NCBI RefSeq assembly: GCF_000687475.1
Contig: NC_057316.1
Span: 682,001-746,000, forward strand
Length of the DNA: 64,000 nt
Reading direction: 5' to 3'
Source: Ustilaginoidea virens
Lineage: Eukaryota; Ascomycota; Sordariomycetes; Hypocreales; Clavicipitaceae
The notes beneath the pieces were generated by a model that was not told where the DNA came from, did no database searches, and was given only the letters and a program-made list of their open reading frames with translations. The number at the start of each line of letters is the position of its first letter. Position 1 is the stretch's first letter. The position numbers and the translations under genes are program-made. This document shows, piece by piece, positions 27,200 to 38,200 of the stretch.

Positions 27200-27529
27200 T
27201 ATCGGAATCGCTGTCGCAAGGTGCCTAATTGGGCACATTGCGATGGATGTGCCGCATACATCCGATGCGCACGATATAGCCACTTTTGCCCCTGTGCCCC
27301 TGAGCCCGGTAGGGCACGCGGGCAGCCCGGCCCGACTGCGCCGATGCACGTGACTACGGCACGCACAAAAAGGCCACATCGTGTAATTCCTCTTTTGCTT
27401 CCTTTCTTCCCTCTTAGTTAGATAGCCATAAGTAAAGCAATAGAATCCGTTGCTTCGTGACCACTCGGTACATCCTACCACGCGCGCAACCCTACGTACA
27501 ACTGGGTACCCCTTGATGTGACACCAACA
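27200..27529 (+). repeat. Family B LTR 3
   Basis: It begins TATCGGAATCGC (the TG end mutated to TA) and ends GTGACACCAACA. It closes the tandem array and is followed directly by GTACC. Confidence 0.88.
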
Positions 27530-27534
27530 GTACC
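27530..27534. repeat. Right target-site duplication GTACC
   Basis: This is identical to 13407-13411 and directly follows the last base of LTR 3. Confidence 0.8.
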
Positions 27535-27858
27535 AGTCCAGGACAACTTGGTACAATACGTACTCTTTTGTCTGGTCTAATGGTCAGACAGAAGGTTGGG
27601 CCAATACCCAGACGATGTGCGCAGACACCCGCTTAGGGCCCAATTGGGCCACTTCGTTACAATATTAGCTAGGGCGCGGCGCTGCTAGCGATCTAATAGT
27701 AGGCATACAATCGATATATGGTAGCTTAGTCGTCAGGCTTTATCAGCGCACTGTCGTATGGTCATACAGTAGAGCTATTAGCGCGCGTCGTCTCATAGCT
27801 TGGAGTAAATTTTATTAAACTAACGGAATTAAGACCCATGGCTGCACATCCTCATCGC
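27530..27858. other. Transition between repeat block and genes, non-coding
   Basis: No supported gene. The sequence changes from TpA-rich repeat to mixed composition. It forms the region downstream of the minus-strand receptor gene, whose stop codon is at 27859-27861. A poly(A) signal cannot be chosen with confidence. Confidence 0.5.
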
Positions 27859-29638
27859 CTAATAGATGGCTTGGCTAATGCCTATGTCCTGCGCCGGAGG
27901 GCCTTCTACAGCACGGGCGGAGGAGGAGCTGGCGTTAGTGTCCCTGCTCCTCTCCCTGCTCAGACCAGCATGCATCTGGTGGTCGGCCTCCTCGACCATG
28001 CACTCGTTGCTCTCGCCGTCCATGGTCGTCCACCCCAGCCCCTTGCGCCCGCTCTTCTCCTTTGCGCCTTTGTCCAGAACCGACAGCTCATGCGTGCCAG
28101 CCGGCGAAGCCTTGGTGCCGTCTGCCCCGTACGCGGACGCTTGTCTCGACCTCAGGCTTGGGACTCGGCGCACGCCTCGGGCAAGCCAGGGCCCGACGAT
28201 GGGCATGTTGGCGGCCACGATGCCAATCGCCTGGGAGAGACCCCGTGTCAGAGCGCGTCTTGCACCTTTCGCGGGCTCCGGCTTTCCGGCTTTGGAAAGG
28301 GGGAGGTGCCGTAATCCCGGGCACTCACCGCCTCTCTGATGGACCACACGGTTCGATCGTGGGGCGATCGAAGGTGCTGCAGGGACAAGACGCATCGGAG
28401 GATCGTGGCAATGACGATGAAAACTCCGCTGCAGAGCCAGAGACCGCATACAAGCTTCCTTTTTGGGGCGTGGATGCCACGCCAGTCAGCATTGTTCCTC
28501 GTTTTACGCACGGGAATACCACGCAGGCGTCGCGTACTTTTTCCACGGAAGCTGCACCGTCAGGAGCAGCGGGATGGGGATGACAGCAATCAGCAAGTCG
28601 GTCCTAAAACTACAGTCAGTCACCTCTTGCGCCACTTCGTGAGCATTTCCCTCCCTGCTCTCTTGGGGGGAAAAAAAGGATGCTTGGTGTCGGCAAACCA
28701 TACGGGACGTTGGTGGCCATAATAGCGTAGTATATAGGGGTTCCGAGAACACAGGCGTCTTGAGAGCATGGTCAGCGTCTCGTCTGCTTTCGCCGTCGCT
28801 CAAACACATACCGCCGGGATAAGGGGTGATTTGCCACTTCTTATGTATGGGCGAGCAGTGTCCCAGGACCACGGCTATGGCGGCGATGAAGGCAACCGCG
28901 CAAATCCACGCCGTGATTTTCACCAGTCTCTCCTGCTTGAGGTTCAGCCTGTGCAAGAGTGTGGTCAACAGGCGGGTCAAGCATAAGCCAACGATGCACG
29001 ATGCTCGATGCTCGATGCTCGATGCATGCCAGGTTTGGTTCCAAGGGCAAAAGCGCGAGCGCTGGCCATGACGGCTGGATGAAACTCACGTCAACCTCTG
29101 GTACAGAAACAACATGCACGCCTTTAGCAGCCAGATTAACAGAACGTAGCCGCACCAGAGCACCAGGACGCATTTGCGGCTGACGACAATAATATTCTCC
29201 TCGTCATCTGTCATCCTTGTGTTGAGACGATGGCCTCTCGTGGCGATACTCGCGGTCTTGCGTGCTACGGGAAAGACAGCGTGCAGTGGCTCGTCAGCAG
29301 GCGGCTCAAAGACAAGCAGACGTCCGTGGACGCGTTTTACCTATGTAGGACACCAAAGTTACCATTGCCTTTGCGGGAGAGGAATTAGCGAGTCGGTCCA
29401 GAATCCATGCCATGCTGTTTTGCTTCTTTTTGCTCACCGTCCAGAGAAACACGGCGGCAACCGAGCAGTAGTCGTCTCCATCCCACTTGGAACCCACGGA
29501 TAGACACCGGCAGATGATGCGGCACAGAAGAATGGCCAGACCTATCGAGTATTCCACCCATATTTCCGTCATGGTTACATTGTGCCGCGTGGAGTCGGAC
29601 GCTCTTCGGTCGAACATGATGGACGACGGAAAGGTCAT
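27859..29638 (-). CDS. Fungal rhodopsin-domain integral membrane protein (Pth11-related receptor type)
   Basis: This is a predicted seven-helix plasma-membrane protein of the fungal rhodopsin-domain family; its ligand is unknown. Eight exons join in frame: 29638-29438, 29368-29341, 29264-29090, 28948-28812, 28758-28704, 28603-28520, 28428-28329 and 28230-27859, giving 383 residues. Family landmarks appear in order: helices in exon 1 (EYSIGLAILLCRIICR), the CGYVLLIWLLKACMLFLYQR helix, a GHCSP turn, CVLGTPIYYAIMATNVPTDL, the TDLLIAVIPIPLLL helix, an ATILRCVLSL helix and the closing IWSIREA-like block followed by AANMPIVGPWL. A hydrophilic, Ser-rich tail of about 100 residues follows. The start is the ATG before TFPSSIMF. 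It is the first gene beside the retrotransposon block yet shows no RIP stops. The exon 2 and exon 5 boundaries, both with AAG acceptors, are the least certain. Confidence 0.82.
28993..29028. repeat. Short tandem repeat in an intron of the receptor gene
   Basis: Repeated GATGCTC units (and the related GATGCAC) lie inside the third intron (29089-28949). They resemble the GGATGCTGGATGCC repeats in PMP3 intron 1. Confidence 0.7.
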
Positions 29639-32463
29639 TTGCTGGCTGGCGGTGATCAGGTACGAGTTCCGTCTGAGCCTACGGCACATGCCAAGGGGCC
29701 TGGCTGTTCTCTTTTTATCCTTTCCGGTGAGGCGTCCTAAACAGTGCTTTCTGTCAACGAGCGACAGGGCTCTTTTTGAAACACAGTTTCCCCAGGGCTG
29801 GCCGCATATCGACATCTACTCCAACAACTGCTCCATGCATGCCAGCCTTTCCGCCGACACGTCACTTTCTTGCTGCGAATTGTCCTCCTCCCAGTGGCCA
29901 ACGCATCCGAGCTGTACTGTTGGTCGTGCCCTAATATTCAAAAAAAAAAAAATAAATAAATAAAAATAAAAATCATGGAGTGTTGGGGCGACGCTCGTCC
30001 TCCATAAGGACTCTGTTCGGGTCATCGGCATCCCGCCTTGTCTGGTTCCGTAGCCCGCGGCCAAATCCGAAAAATGACGGGGACCAGGAACAATTCTTGC
30101 CTTGGTATCGTTGGCTGGATCAACTCGAGACCCGTGCGCGGCGGAGTCGGCGTTGGTGCCTATCCCCGGGCCGGATCCCGACGGACAACCAACCACGTAC
30201 ATTCATCATCGTCAAGGACAACGCCAGGATTGGGAGCATGTCGTTGTAGACAACATCTGTACATACCTTGTGCGACATGGTCCACGGAGATGGTTGCCGC
30301 TTGCCGAAAAAGCAGAAAGAAAACGGAATAGAAAGAAAAAAGAAAAGAAAAGAAAAAGAAAGGGAAAAAAGGGGGGAGAGGAGGGAGGGGGTCTTCGCTT
30401 CATTTACAAGACTGGAACCCTCCAGTCTGTTGGAAACGGGGTTCGTCTCCTTCGTCCTTGGCTCAGTAACGTGACGGGTTGAGGCTGCACGGTGGGCATC
30501 TGCGAAGCGGCGCGGAAATTGTCGTCCCCGAAGTGGTTGCCTCTGTTGGCTTTTACAAGTTCCACGACGAAATTCCCGTCCCGATATGGACGCGTTGGCC
30601 TGATCCTCCACAATGTGCGTACGGTCCTCCCCTTGGCCCTTGCCTTTGTCGAGATGTCCCCCCCCCCCCAAAAAAAAGAATATGCTATCAATGAGACTTT
30701 CAGCTCCTGCACCAAGCATAGAGTAATCCCAATCCAGACTGCCTTGTTATGGTGGATGTGATCGGTCACACTGACCTCACTGCCATCCCTTGATGGTTCG
30801 AATGCTCACTCATTTCGCTGAAGAACGGGCTATTTAATTCGAAAGGTTGGCCGTCGGAACCAGCAAGCTTCCATCATCGAGTACAAGTCACTACTGTTGG
30901 CAGCGGCATTCTCGGACATGGCGAGCGCGCCCCTTTTCGTCAATTCCAGCGTCAACGGCATCATATTCATCCATCCAACATGAAATAACTAGAGACGATG
31001 CATTCAGGGGCTGCATATTCTCTCTCGCCAGTACATGTCGAGTAAGCATAATGTGGCCATTGACATTCAACTTTGGAAAGGCGAAAGCATACAATGATGA
31101 GCGTACCTATGACTCGACAATATCTCAAACCAAACTATCTCGAGCAGGCTCCCAAGAAACATCTTTCTAGTCCTGATCATCAAGCCTCTCTAAACTGTTT
31201 TTCTCTTCTTCTTCTTCTTCTTCTTTTTTTTTTTCCCAAGTGCCTGTGGCTTTGTTCTTCGGTGATAATTGGGCAACGTCGTCATCATCTTGGACCTGAA
31301 TATATGGCAAGGGTGGGGAAGGGGGATTATCGAGGATACAGCGTGACGGTAAATGTTCCAATGTGTGTGACGGCAGGCGTTACCACAACCCACAATCGAC
31401 GCGGTTGCGTCGGTCGTGAATGACGTTGTAGACTGAACTGGTGTCTGGTTTGCGCAGCAACAGGTTCCGCTCGGGAAGCAAGGGAAGTACGGTGGATTGG
31501 GTAAAACGAGGCGGCTCGTCTCGCGAAACTGAGTCGAAAGCGAACCGACTGACTCGAGGCTAGACTACTTGGCTGCTGGATCGACGTTGACTTGGGGCAA
31601 TTCTGTACGCAGCCGGCGCATGCCATGCCATACGTGTATGCGCACGGCGACGGGACGTGCCAAGTGCGAAGCCAACAGTCAAGAGACCAGCAACGTCCGA
31701 AACAGTAAGCAGAAACAGTAAACATAAACCGAAGACAACAGAGCGAGGGGGAGAAGCTTGCGCCGATGCAAAAGGGCTCGCAGATCAAACGCAATCGCGA
31801 CGTGTAAGCGTGACGGTGTCGGTGGAAGCCGGTCACGGTGCACAGCTACGAGCCAGCCCGCCGCATTCGCCTGATGGCATGCATCTGCAACGGAGCTTCT
31901 GGAACGGCGCATTGTGCCGTGGAAACAGTCAAGGGACGTCGTCATTGGAGGTCGAACCGAGTGGCAGCTGGCTCCATGCCGAGATGGGTGCTGCAACGCC
32001 AGTCGCACGTCGGGTCGTGAGTCAAACGTTTGAATTTTTGCGCCGCCTCGCTCGTCCACGGATTGCTTTTGCGCTTGCTGACAATTGCGCTTGTCACCTT
32101 GTCCCTTGATTGCCCTTTAGAATGAATGGACGGGGCCGCAATACGGGATGCGCAAGACGGAACAACCCGGACCAAGGATAAGGAGCTTGCCATCCATTTT
32201 CCTCTCCCGACTGATCCATGTTCGGCAGTCAAACGACGTCTCGTCCAAGGCAGCATGGAAGCCACGCATTGGACGGCATCTGCCATCGGTCCAGCGCTTG
32301 GAAGCAAACATGAGATTCACCAGTTTATTCACACGGCGTATAATAGGACAGGACGCAATCCCCCTCTCATCCGGCGTGTTCGTGCCACCCCCCTCCCGCT
32401 AGTCTCACCCAACTCTTGTCCAGAGCAGCACTGTTGGTCATGCCAATGTACGCAGCACTCGTT
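29639..32463. other. Long intergenic region, no supported gene
   Basis: Open frames here are short, overlap on both strands, and lack recognisable motifs. The region holds simple-sequence tracts: A-rich at 29940-29970, a purine tract at about 30310-30390, a C-run then A-run at about 30660-30677, and a CTT/T tract at about 31203-31234. It includes the upstream region of the receptor gene (-) and downstream of the methyltransferase (-). I see nothing else. Confidence 0.5.
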
Positions 32464-33550
32464 TCATTCAATTCTACGAACCTCAAACGTCATCAAGTAC
32501 GCTTCCTCGCCATGAACTGCGTGTATCAGGTCCAACCTTTTTGGTTCGCCCCTGTCCGTCCGGACCTGCCACTTGGTACCAGTCTCTGCCCCCATCTTCT
32601 CCCAGAGCATCGCCCAGCTCTCTGGCGAGTGCACAAACACGTTGCCCAGGGACGGAACACGTTGCAGTTTTGCGGTTGCGCTGCCGACTTGGCTTCCAAC
32701 CAGCAGAGTGTTGGTGGTCGGCCTGAGCAGGCCCAGAACCGATCGGATGATCCTGACCTGCTCGTCCATATCGAACAAGTGGAAGAATAACTGGGCGTTG
32801 ATGATGTCAATGTCTCCCTGCAGCTTCTTCAGCGCCTCACCGGGGTTCAGCAAATCCGCAACGATGAACCTATCCTGGAGGGCGCCGTGGTCTCGGAAGA
32901 GCTTGTAGCCCAGCGCAATGAAGCTTGCGTTTGCGTCAGAGCCAAACACGTTTTCGCTCGAGGCGCCGTCCATCACCTTCTCGCCCGTCAGCACTGGTGG
33001 AAAATCACCCTTTTCCTTCCGGGGCCCAGTCAGCGCAGCCGGTGCTCTCAGTGCTTACAAGCTTTCGCAGGTCCTGTCCAAAGCAGCAACCCAGGTCAAG
33101 AAACTTGGCCCCTGCCTTGACGCGGTCCTTGACCTCGCCATAGCACGCCAGACGCATCAAACTCAATTCTAGAAAAGCGAAAGCTCCAATGCATGGGTAA
33201 GGCATCTGAGATTGAAACTGGTCAACGCGAATGCGCGCGCCTGCTGGGGGTTCTCTACTTTTTGCTTACTATTGCAAGCGCGCTGTCTCGCTTTCGTTGC
33301 GGCTCTTGTCAGGTTTTTTTTATTTTTTTTATTTTTTTTTTTTTGTTCTCTTCGTGCGAACTAGCAGTCTTTGGCTGCTCGTGACTTCACTCACCACGCT
33401 TTGAATGTGTGGTATGACTTCCTCGGCGGGCAACCCGGCGTATTTTTCAAACAGCTCCCTTGCAGGCTCGTTCACCTCTCGGAGCTCTTGCACATACCAA
33501 GGCAACAGTGCAGCGTTCTCGTTGGTCCATGGCACGGAGGATGAATCCAT
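32464..33550 (-). CDS. Class I SAM-dependent methyltransferase, AusD-like family
   Basis: This is a cytosolic small-molecule methyltransferase. The family includes enzymes that methylate carboxyl groups in fungal meroterpenoid pathways; the substrate here is unknown. Three exons fit in frame: 33550-33391, 33240-33059 and 32976-32464, giving 284 residues, a typical length. The N-terminal helix region contains NENAALLPWYVQEL. Then come YPCIGAFAFLELSL, the SAM-binding motif KFLDLGCCFGQDLRKL, the ENVFGSD acidic loop, DIINAQLFFHLFDMDEQV, LLRP and a C-terminal PESWAMLWEKMGAETGTKW block. The third exon needs an AAG acceptor; a CAG 15 nt further upstream would give a stop or wrong frame. No polyketide synthase, terpene cyclase or P450 lies nearby, so it is not visibly part of a cluster. 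Confidence 0.83.
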
Positions 33551-34640
33551 ACTGATCGGCGTTTTCGCAAGCTCGTAAAATAATTGCCTGGTTGTGATGC
33601 AAAAGTCTGCAAACGACAAAACGCTACAACCGAAAGCAATCCCGGAGTTAACTGGGTCCGGAGATTTCCAGAGAGACCAGCTGAATATACAGCTCCCTTA
33701 TATACCTCGGAACCCACAGGTCCGGAAAGGAAATTCTCTCATGGCCATGCCGTAGCCAGCTAAGGATGCACGATTTTGTGCTAACGAGCCAGGGTCTAGC
33801 TTTGGTCCGTCATGCCTGCAGTGCCATGTTGCCATTCGTTGATGGCACGGGTGGATAAATCTATATTGACCGGGATGTCGCAAGCTTGCGGAGCAATGCC
33901 GGGTTATAATGGCAACTATCGGAATGCACAGGGAAAAGACGATCTTATTAACGACCAATAACAAGCCCGACTGACCGACACTCGTTGTACCAGCTATTTA
34001 TAACGGGAAAAGGAGTAGCCTCAAGGTGCTACTGTTACTGAGGTGATACTGACGTTATAGTGAGGTTATAGTGGCGTGACCGAGCCGGACGGACTTTGGC
34101 GATATCCGCGTCAAGATATCCGCGTCAACTCCTAGGATATCCCCTGCGAGACAGACCCAGCAGAGATTAAGACGTTGCGGTGAGGCACACTCAATAGCTG
34201 ATGCCAGGCGTTTATTACGTAAAGATCCGGGAACTCCGGGAACGTGCCCAAGACCTCGTTAACTCGCGCACGCATCACCCCTGCCCGGGCTGACCCAGCC
34301 AGCTGCCACATGATGACAGGTGGTGTCTGGTATGGAGTATGTGAGGCCGTTAAAGAGCGACAAGCAAGCCGTCGCAGCTCGCGCTATTATATACCGAGAG
34401 CACCATCGTCAGCTTGGACCCCGTTTGTCCGTCCAACCAAGGCTGACTTCTTCTTGCTTGCATAAATGCACAGCTCTTCTCGGTCTTTCCCTATCCGGTA
34501 TTGGGCTTTTCCTTGTCGGTAATACGGAGTTGTCACTCTCACGGGCAGGGAACGCTTCGCCCCGGGGTATCGCACAGAGCGGGGTACAGTATGTAAGCGA
34601 GGAGAGCAGAAAAGTCCTTGATTACCTAAGGTGCCTACCT
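33551..34640. other. Upstream region of the methyltransferase gene, non-coding
   Basis: No supported gene. Around 34030-34130 there are short direct repeats (GATATCCGCGTCAA twice; repeated GTTATAGTG-like words) that look like a decayed repeat fragment. A CCTACCTACCTAGG-type palindromic motif begins near 34630. Confidence 0.4.
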
Positions 34641-35060
34641 ACCTAGGGAGGTAGGTACAGTACGTAGGAAATGGCGAATAACGCCGCTATAAATAATGCT
34701 CTTATATCACACAATTGTGCATATAAAAGATAGGATTTATAGAGGCTAACAAAAGGAATTGCTAAGGACTAACTTGGTGTCCAACGCATAAAAAATGACA
34801 GAGGATTGATTGAGACTGCCTTATACAGCTTAGTAGACATATGCTCGGAATAAGAGACATACGGGAGAATATGCGCTACATATATCACAATAGGGGGGTA
34901 TGAGGGGACGACTTACTATAGCTTTTTTATCATTGCAGGAATGGTTTTTCCCCCAGCACTCGAGTTTTTTCCTATCCGGTTTGCCTGTAGAGGTTCTAGC
35001 TAGGTTATTTAGATTTGGATCTAAATAGCCCCTAGTGTATTCTAATAATACATAATACGC
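34641..35060. other. AT-rich decayed island upstream of the Snf2 gene
   Basis: This stretch is distinctly AT-rich and TpA-rich against GC-rich flanks, like the RIP-affected block at the left. A minus-strand open frame (35129-34830) reads through it, but I recognise no family. It is most likely a relic of a repeat, and it lies directly upstream of the ERCC6L2-like gene. Confidence 0.4.
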
Positions 35061-35245
35061 AGTTATCGACGAGGGCTTTTGGACAACTTTTGACAGCTTT
35101 TCTGGGCGACGAGAACATGGCAGTCCCACTGCGCTCCACTTTTCTTGAATCTGCCAGTCACGTGTTGTGGTGCTTGCTTAGTCGCGTCCCTGTTGACGCG
35201 CATCACCGTGCTGACTGCAACAACGCCCAACATGGACCGAGAAAA

Positions 35246-38200
35246 ATGAAAAGCGAGAATGAAGATGAAATAATCGAAATCTTAGATGATGATCAAACAG
35301 CCTCCGCCAACGACAGCCGCTCCAATGAGGGCGACTTTGCCAGAGGGTTCAGGAAGCGAAAGGTTGGGACAGACGACATCTCGGAAAAGGTTCAGTGGAC
35401 CGACGACTCTGACGGAGCGCCAGTGAAGCCGAAAAAAAGAAGAGCCAAAAGGAAATCAGCAGCCAAGAGAGGCAAGAACTGCCATCACCATGATGGCCAT
35501 GCGGCACACGTCGACGACATTGACCTCGGCGAACTTCCAGACTACCTCCGGGAGAGACGCCGGCGGTTTGATGCGAACAAGAAGCTGCATCACGAGGCTG
35601 CTCTCATGCTTCCCCCAGACTATACCGGCATCGATCTTGACAACTCGTCAAGGCTCGGGGGCCCGCTAAAAGAGCGTCCTGAATTCGACGTCGGCAGCGG
35701 CGTCAAGCCGTCTCGCCCATACAAAGACATCCAACTACCTCAGTCAGGCGGATTGATTCCCGCGTCAATCGCTCGATACTTGCGCGGCTATCAAGTTGCC
35801 GGGGTCAGGTTCTTGCATCAAAAGTTTGTTTACCAGGAAGGTGGCATTCTGGGTGACGACATGGGCCTTGGAAAGACGGTTCAAGTAGCTGCATTCTTGG
35901 CCGCCGCCTTCGGAAAGACGGGCGACGAGCGAGATGACAGGCGGATGAGAGAAGTCAGGCTCTGCCCTGGCCGCTGGTACCCCAGAATCCTGTTGATCTG
36001 CCCTGGGTCTTTGATTATGAATTGGAAAAACGAGCTGCAAAGATGGGGATGGTGGCATGTCGACGTCTACCACGGCTCCAACAAGGAGGACATTCTGGGA
36101 ACCGCACGTGCCGGCCTTTTGGAGATTATGATTACGACGTATGACACGTACAAGAACAATCGCAGCGCCGTCAACATGGTAACTTGGGATGCCGTCATCG
36201 CAGACGAATGCCACCGCCTCAAGGACGGATATTCCGAGACAACCAAGGCGATGAAGGAAGTCAACGCACTCTGCCGTCTTGGGCTGACGGGAACTGCGAT
36301 TCAGAACAACTACGAGGAGCTCTTTACACTGCTGGATTGGACGAACCCGGGCCATTTCGGCACAAAGGCCGAGTGGATGCAAACAATCAGCAAGCCCCTG
36401 ACGGTCGGACAGTCTCATAACGCTACCGTTGCCCAACTAAGTCTAGCCAGGCAAACGGCCCAAAAGCTTGTGCAGAATCTGTTGCCGCGCTATTTCCTCC
36501 GTCGGATGAAGACGTTGATCGCTGACCAGCTGCCAAAGAAGACGGACAGAGTCGTGTTTTGCCCCTTGGCGGATTCGCAGCGGGAGGCGTATGAAGCGTT
36601 TCTCGCGAGCGTGCAGATTTCCCTGCTCCAAGGCATCTCGGAAACCTGCAAGCACGGCAAAAGGCAGGGCTGGTGTTGCCGCAGGACGCTGCCTGACGGC
36701 ACGCCGTGGCAGGCCACAGTGTTTCCCAGCATGATTGTGCTGCAAAAGCTGGCAAACCACCTCGCCCTCCTGGCGCCATCCACCTCGGATGTCGACGCCA
36801 AGCACCAGAAGGAGCTAGAGACGGTTCGGCTTTGCATGCCAAAAACCTGGAAACCATTTTACGAGCAGAGGGACCAAATCAGAAACCTTGTGAATCCCGA
36901 GTTTTGCGGCAAATGGAAGGTGATGAAGAAGCTGCTGAAGTTTTGGCACCAGAACGGCGACAAAGTGCTGGTCTTCTCGCACAGCGTTCGACTGCTCCGC
37001 ATACTGCAGCACCTCTTCACCAGCACCAGCTACAACGTCAGCTACCTGGACGGATCGCTCAGCTACGAGGAAAGGCAAGACGTGGTGGACACGTTCAACT
37101 CGGACCCAACCCAGTTTGTCTTCCTCATCTCCACGAAAGCCGGCGGCGTCGGTCTCAACATCACATCCGCCAACAAGGTGGTCATTGTCGATCCGCACTG
37201 GAATCCCTCATACGACTTGCAAGCCCAGGATCGAGCGTATCGCTTTGGTCAGACGCGCGACGTGGACGTCTTTCGGCTCGTCTCCGTGGGCACCGTGGAG
37301 GAAATCGTGTACGCGCGACAAGTATACAAGCAGCAGCAGGCCAACATTGGCTACACGGCCTCGTCCGAACGGCGCTACTTCAAAGGCGTTCAGCAAGACA
37401 TGGACCGGAAGGGCGAAATATTCGGCCTGTCCAACATCTTCACCTACCGCAGCGACTTTGGCCTGTTACGCGACATTGTGAACAAGACAAACATAGCAGA
37501 GGCCAAGGCCGGCGTGCATCTGGTAGGCGTGGACATGGAGCGAGCAGTCAAGGACGAGGAGGCGTCTCTGGGCCCTGCCAAGAAGGAAGACGACGGGGAC
37601 GTGGAAGATGACGGCGGCATGGGCCAGCTGGCGACAATCTTGACTGCCGAGGACCAGCAGCAATTACTCGAAGTTAAGAAGGCGCGCGCGCCAAAGAGCG
37701 ACGCGATCCAAGCCATTCTAACCTCGGCCGGCGTCGAGTACTCGCACGACAACTCCGAGGTGGTGGGGACATCCAGAGTAGAGGAGCAGCTGTCGCGGCA
37801 GGCGGCCATGAGATGCTACGCAGACGGGGATGTTGAAGGCCAGAATGCGCTCTTCGCAGACAGCCAAGACGACGGCGACGGCGACGAAGTTGACGACGAC
37901 GAGACGCCGCTCCACGGCACGTACCGGCCACCCGAGGATGTGTGCCTCCGGCAGTTCTGCACCATGGCGCGCGAATTTGGGTTCGTGAATGCCACAGAGT
38001 TTGCCCTGGTGGTGGAGAGCTGGTCGCAAGAGGCGCGGCGCAATTGCCTAGACACCTTTTACAGGCGACGCGAAGCGGCTTTCAAAAGAGCAGCCGAGCC
38101 TGTCAAGGCGGAGGCCGATGCTGAGCGCTCTACGAGGCCAGCTGTCCAACCGGCCGTCAAGGCGGGAAATGGGGCTACGTCCGCCGACGAGAGGGACCGG

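Larger units (their letters stand above)
13412..27529 (+). mobile_element. Tandem Ty1/copia array (family B): LTR-internal-LTR-internal-LTR
   Basis: Three direct LTRs of about 330 bp (13412, 20452, 27200) alternate with two homologous internal regions. The middle LTR is shared. Both internal regions hold gag, a CCHC-like knuckle, a DTGAS-type protease, integrase before RT, and RNase H, which is the copia order. All frames are riddled with RIP-type stops. The whole array is bounded by GTACC on both sides, so it entered as one insertion and then became tandem, probably by unequal LTR recombination. Confidence 0.88.

Noticed and set aside
27838..28583. Several overlapping plus-strand frames over the receptor gene
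   Set aside because: They are antisense to exons of the rhodopsin-domain gene, whose motifs and phases fit the minus strand.
30120..30769. Minus-strand frames of 121-199 residues
   Set aside because: They run through purine/pyrimidine tracts translated as Phe/Ser runs, with no domain and no clear splice partner.
36706..37611. 301-residue open frame inside the Snf2 gene
   Set aside because: It is an out-of-frame shadow of the ERCC6L2-like coding sequence, Arg/Gln-rich with no motifs.
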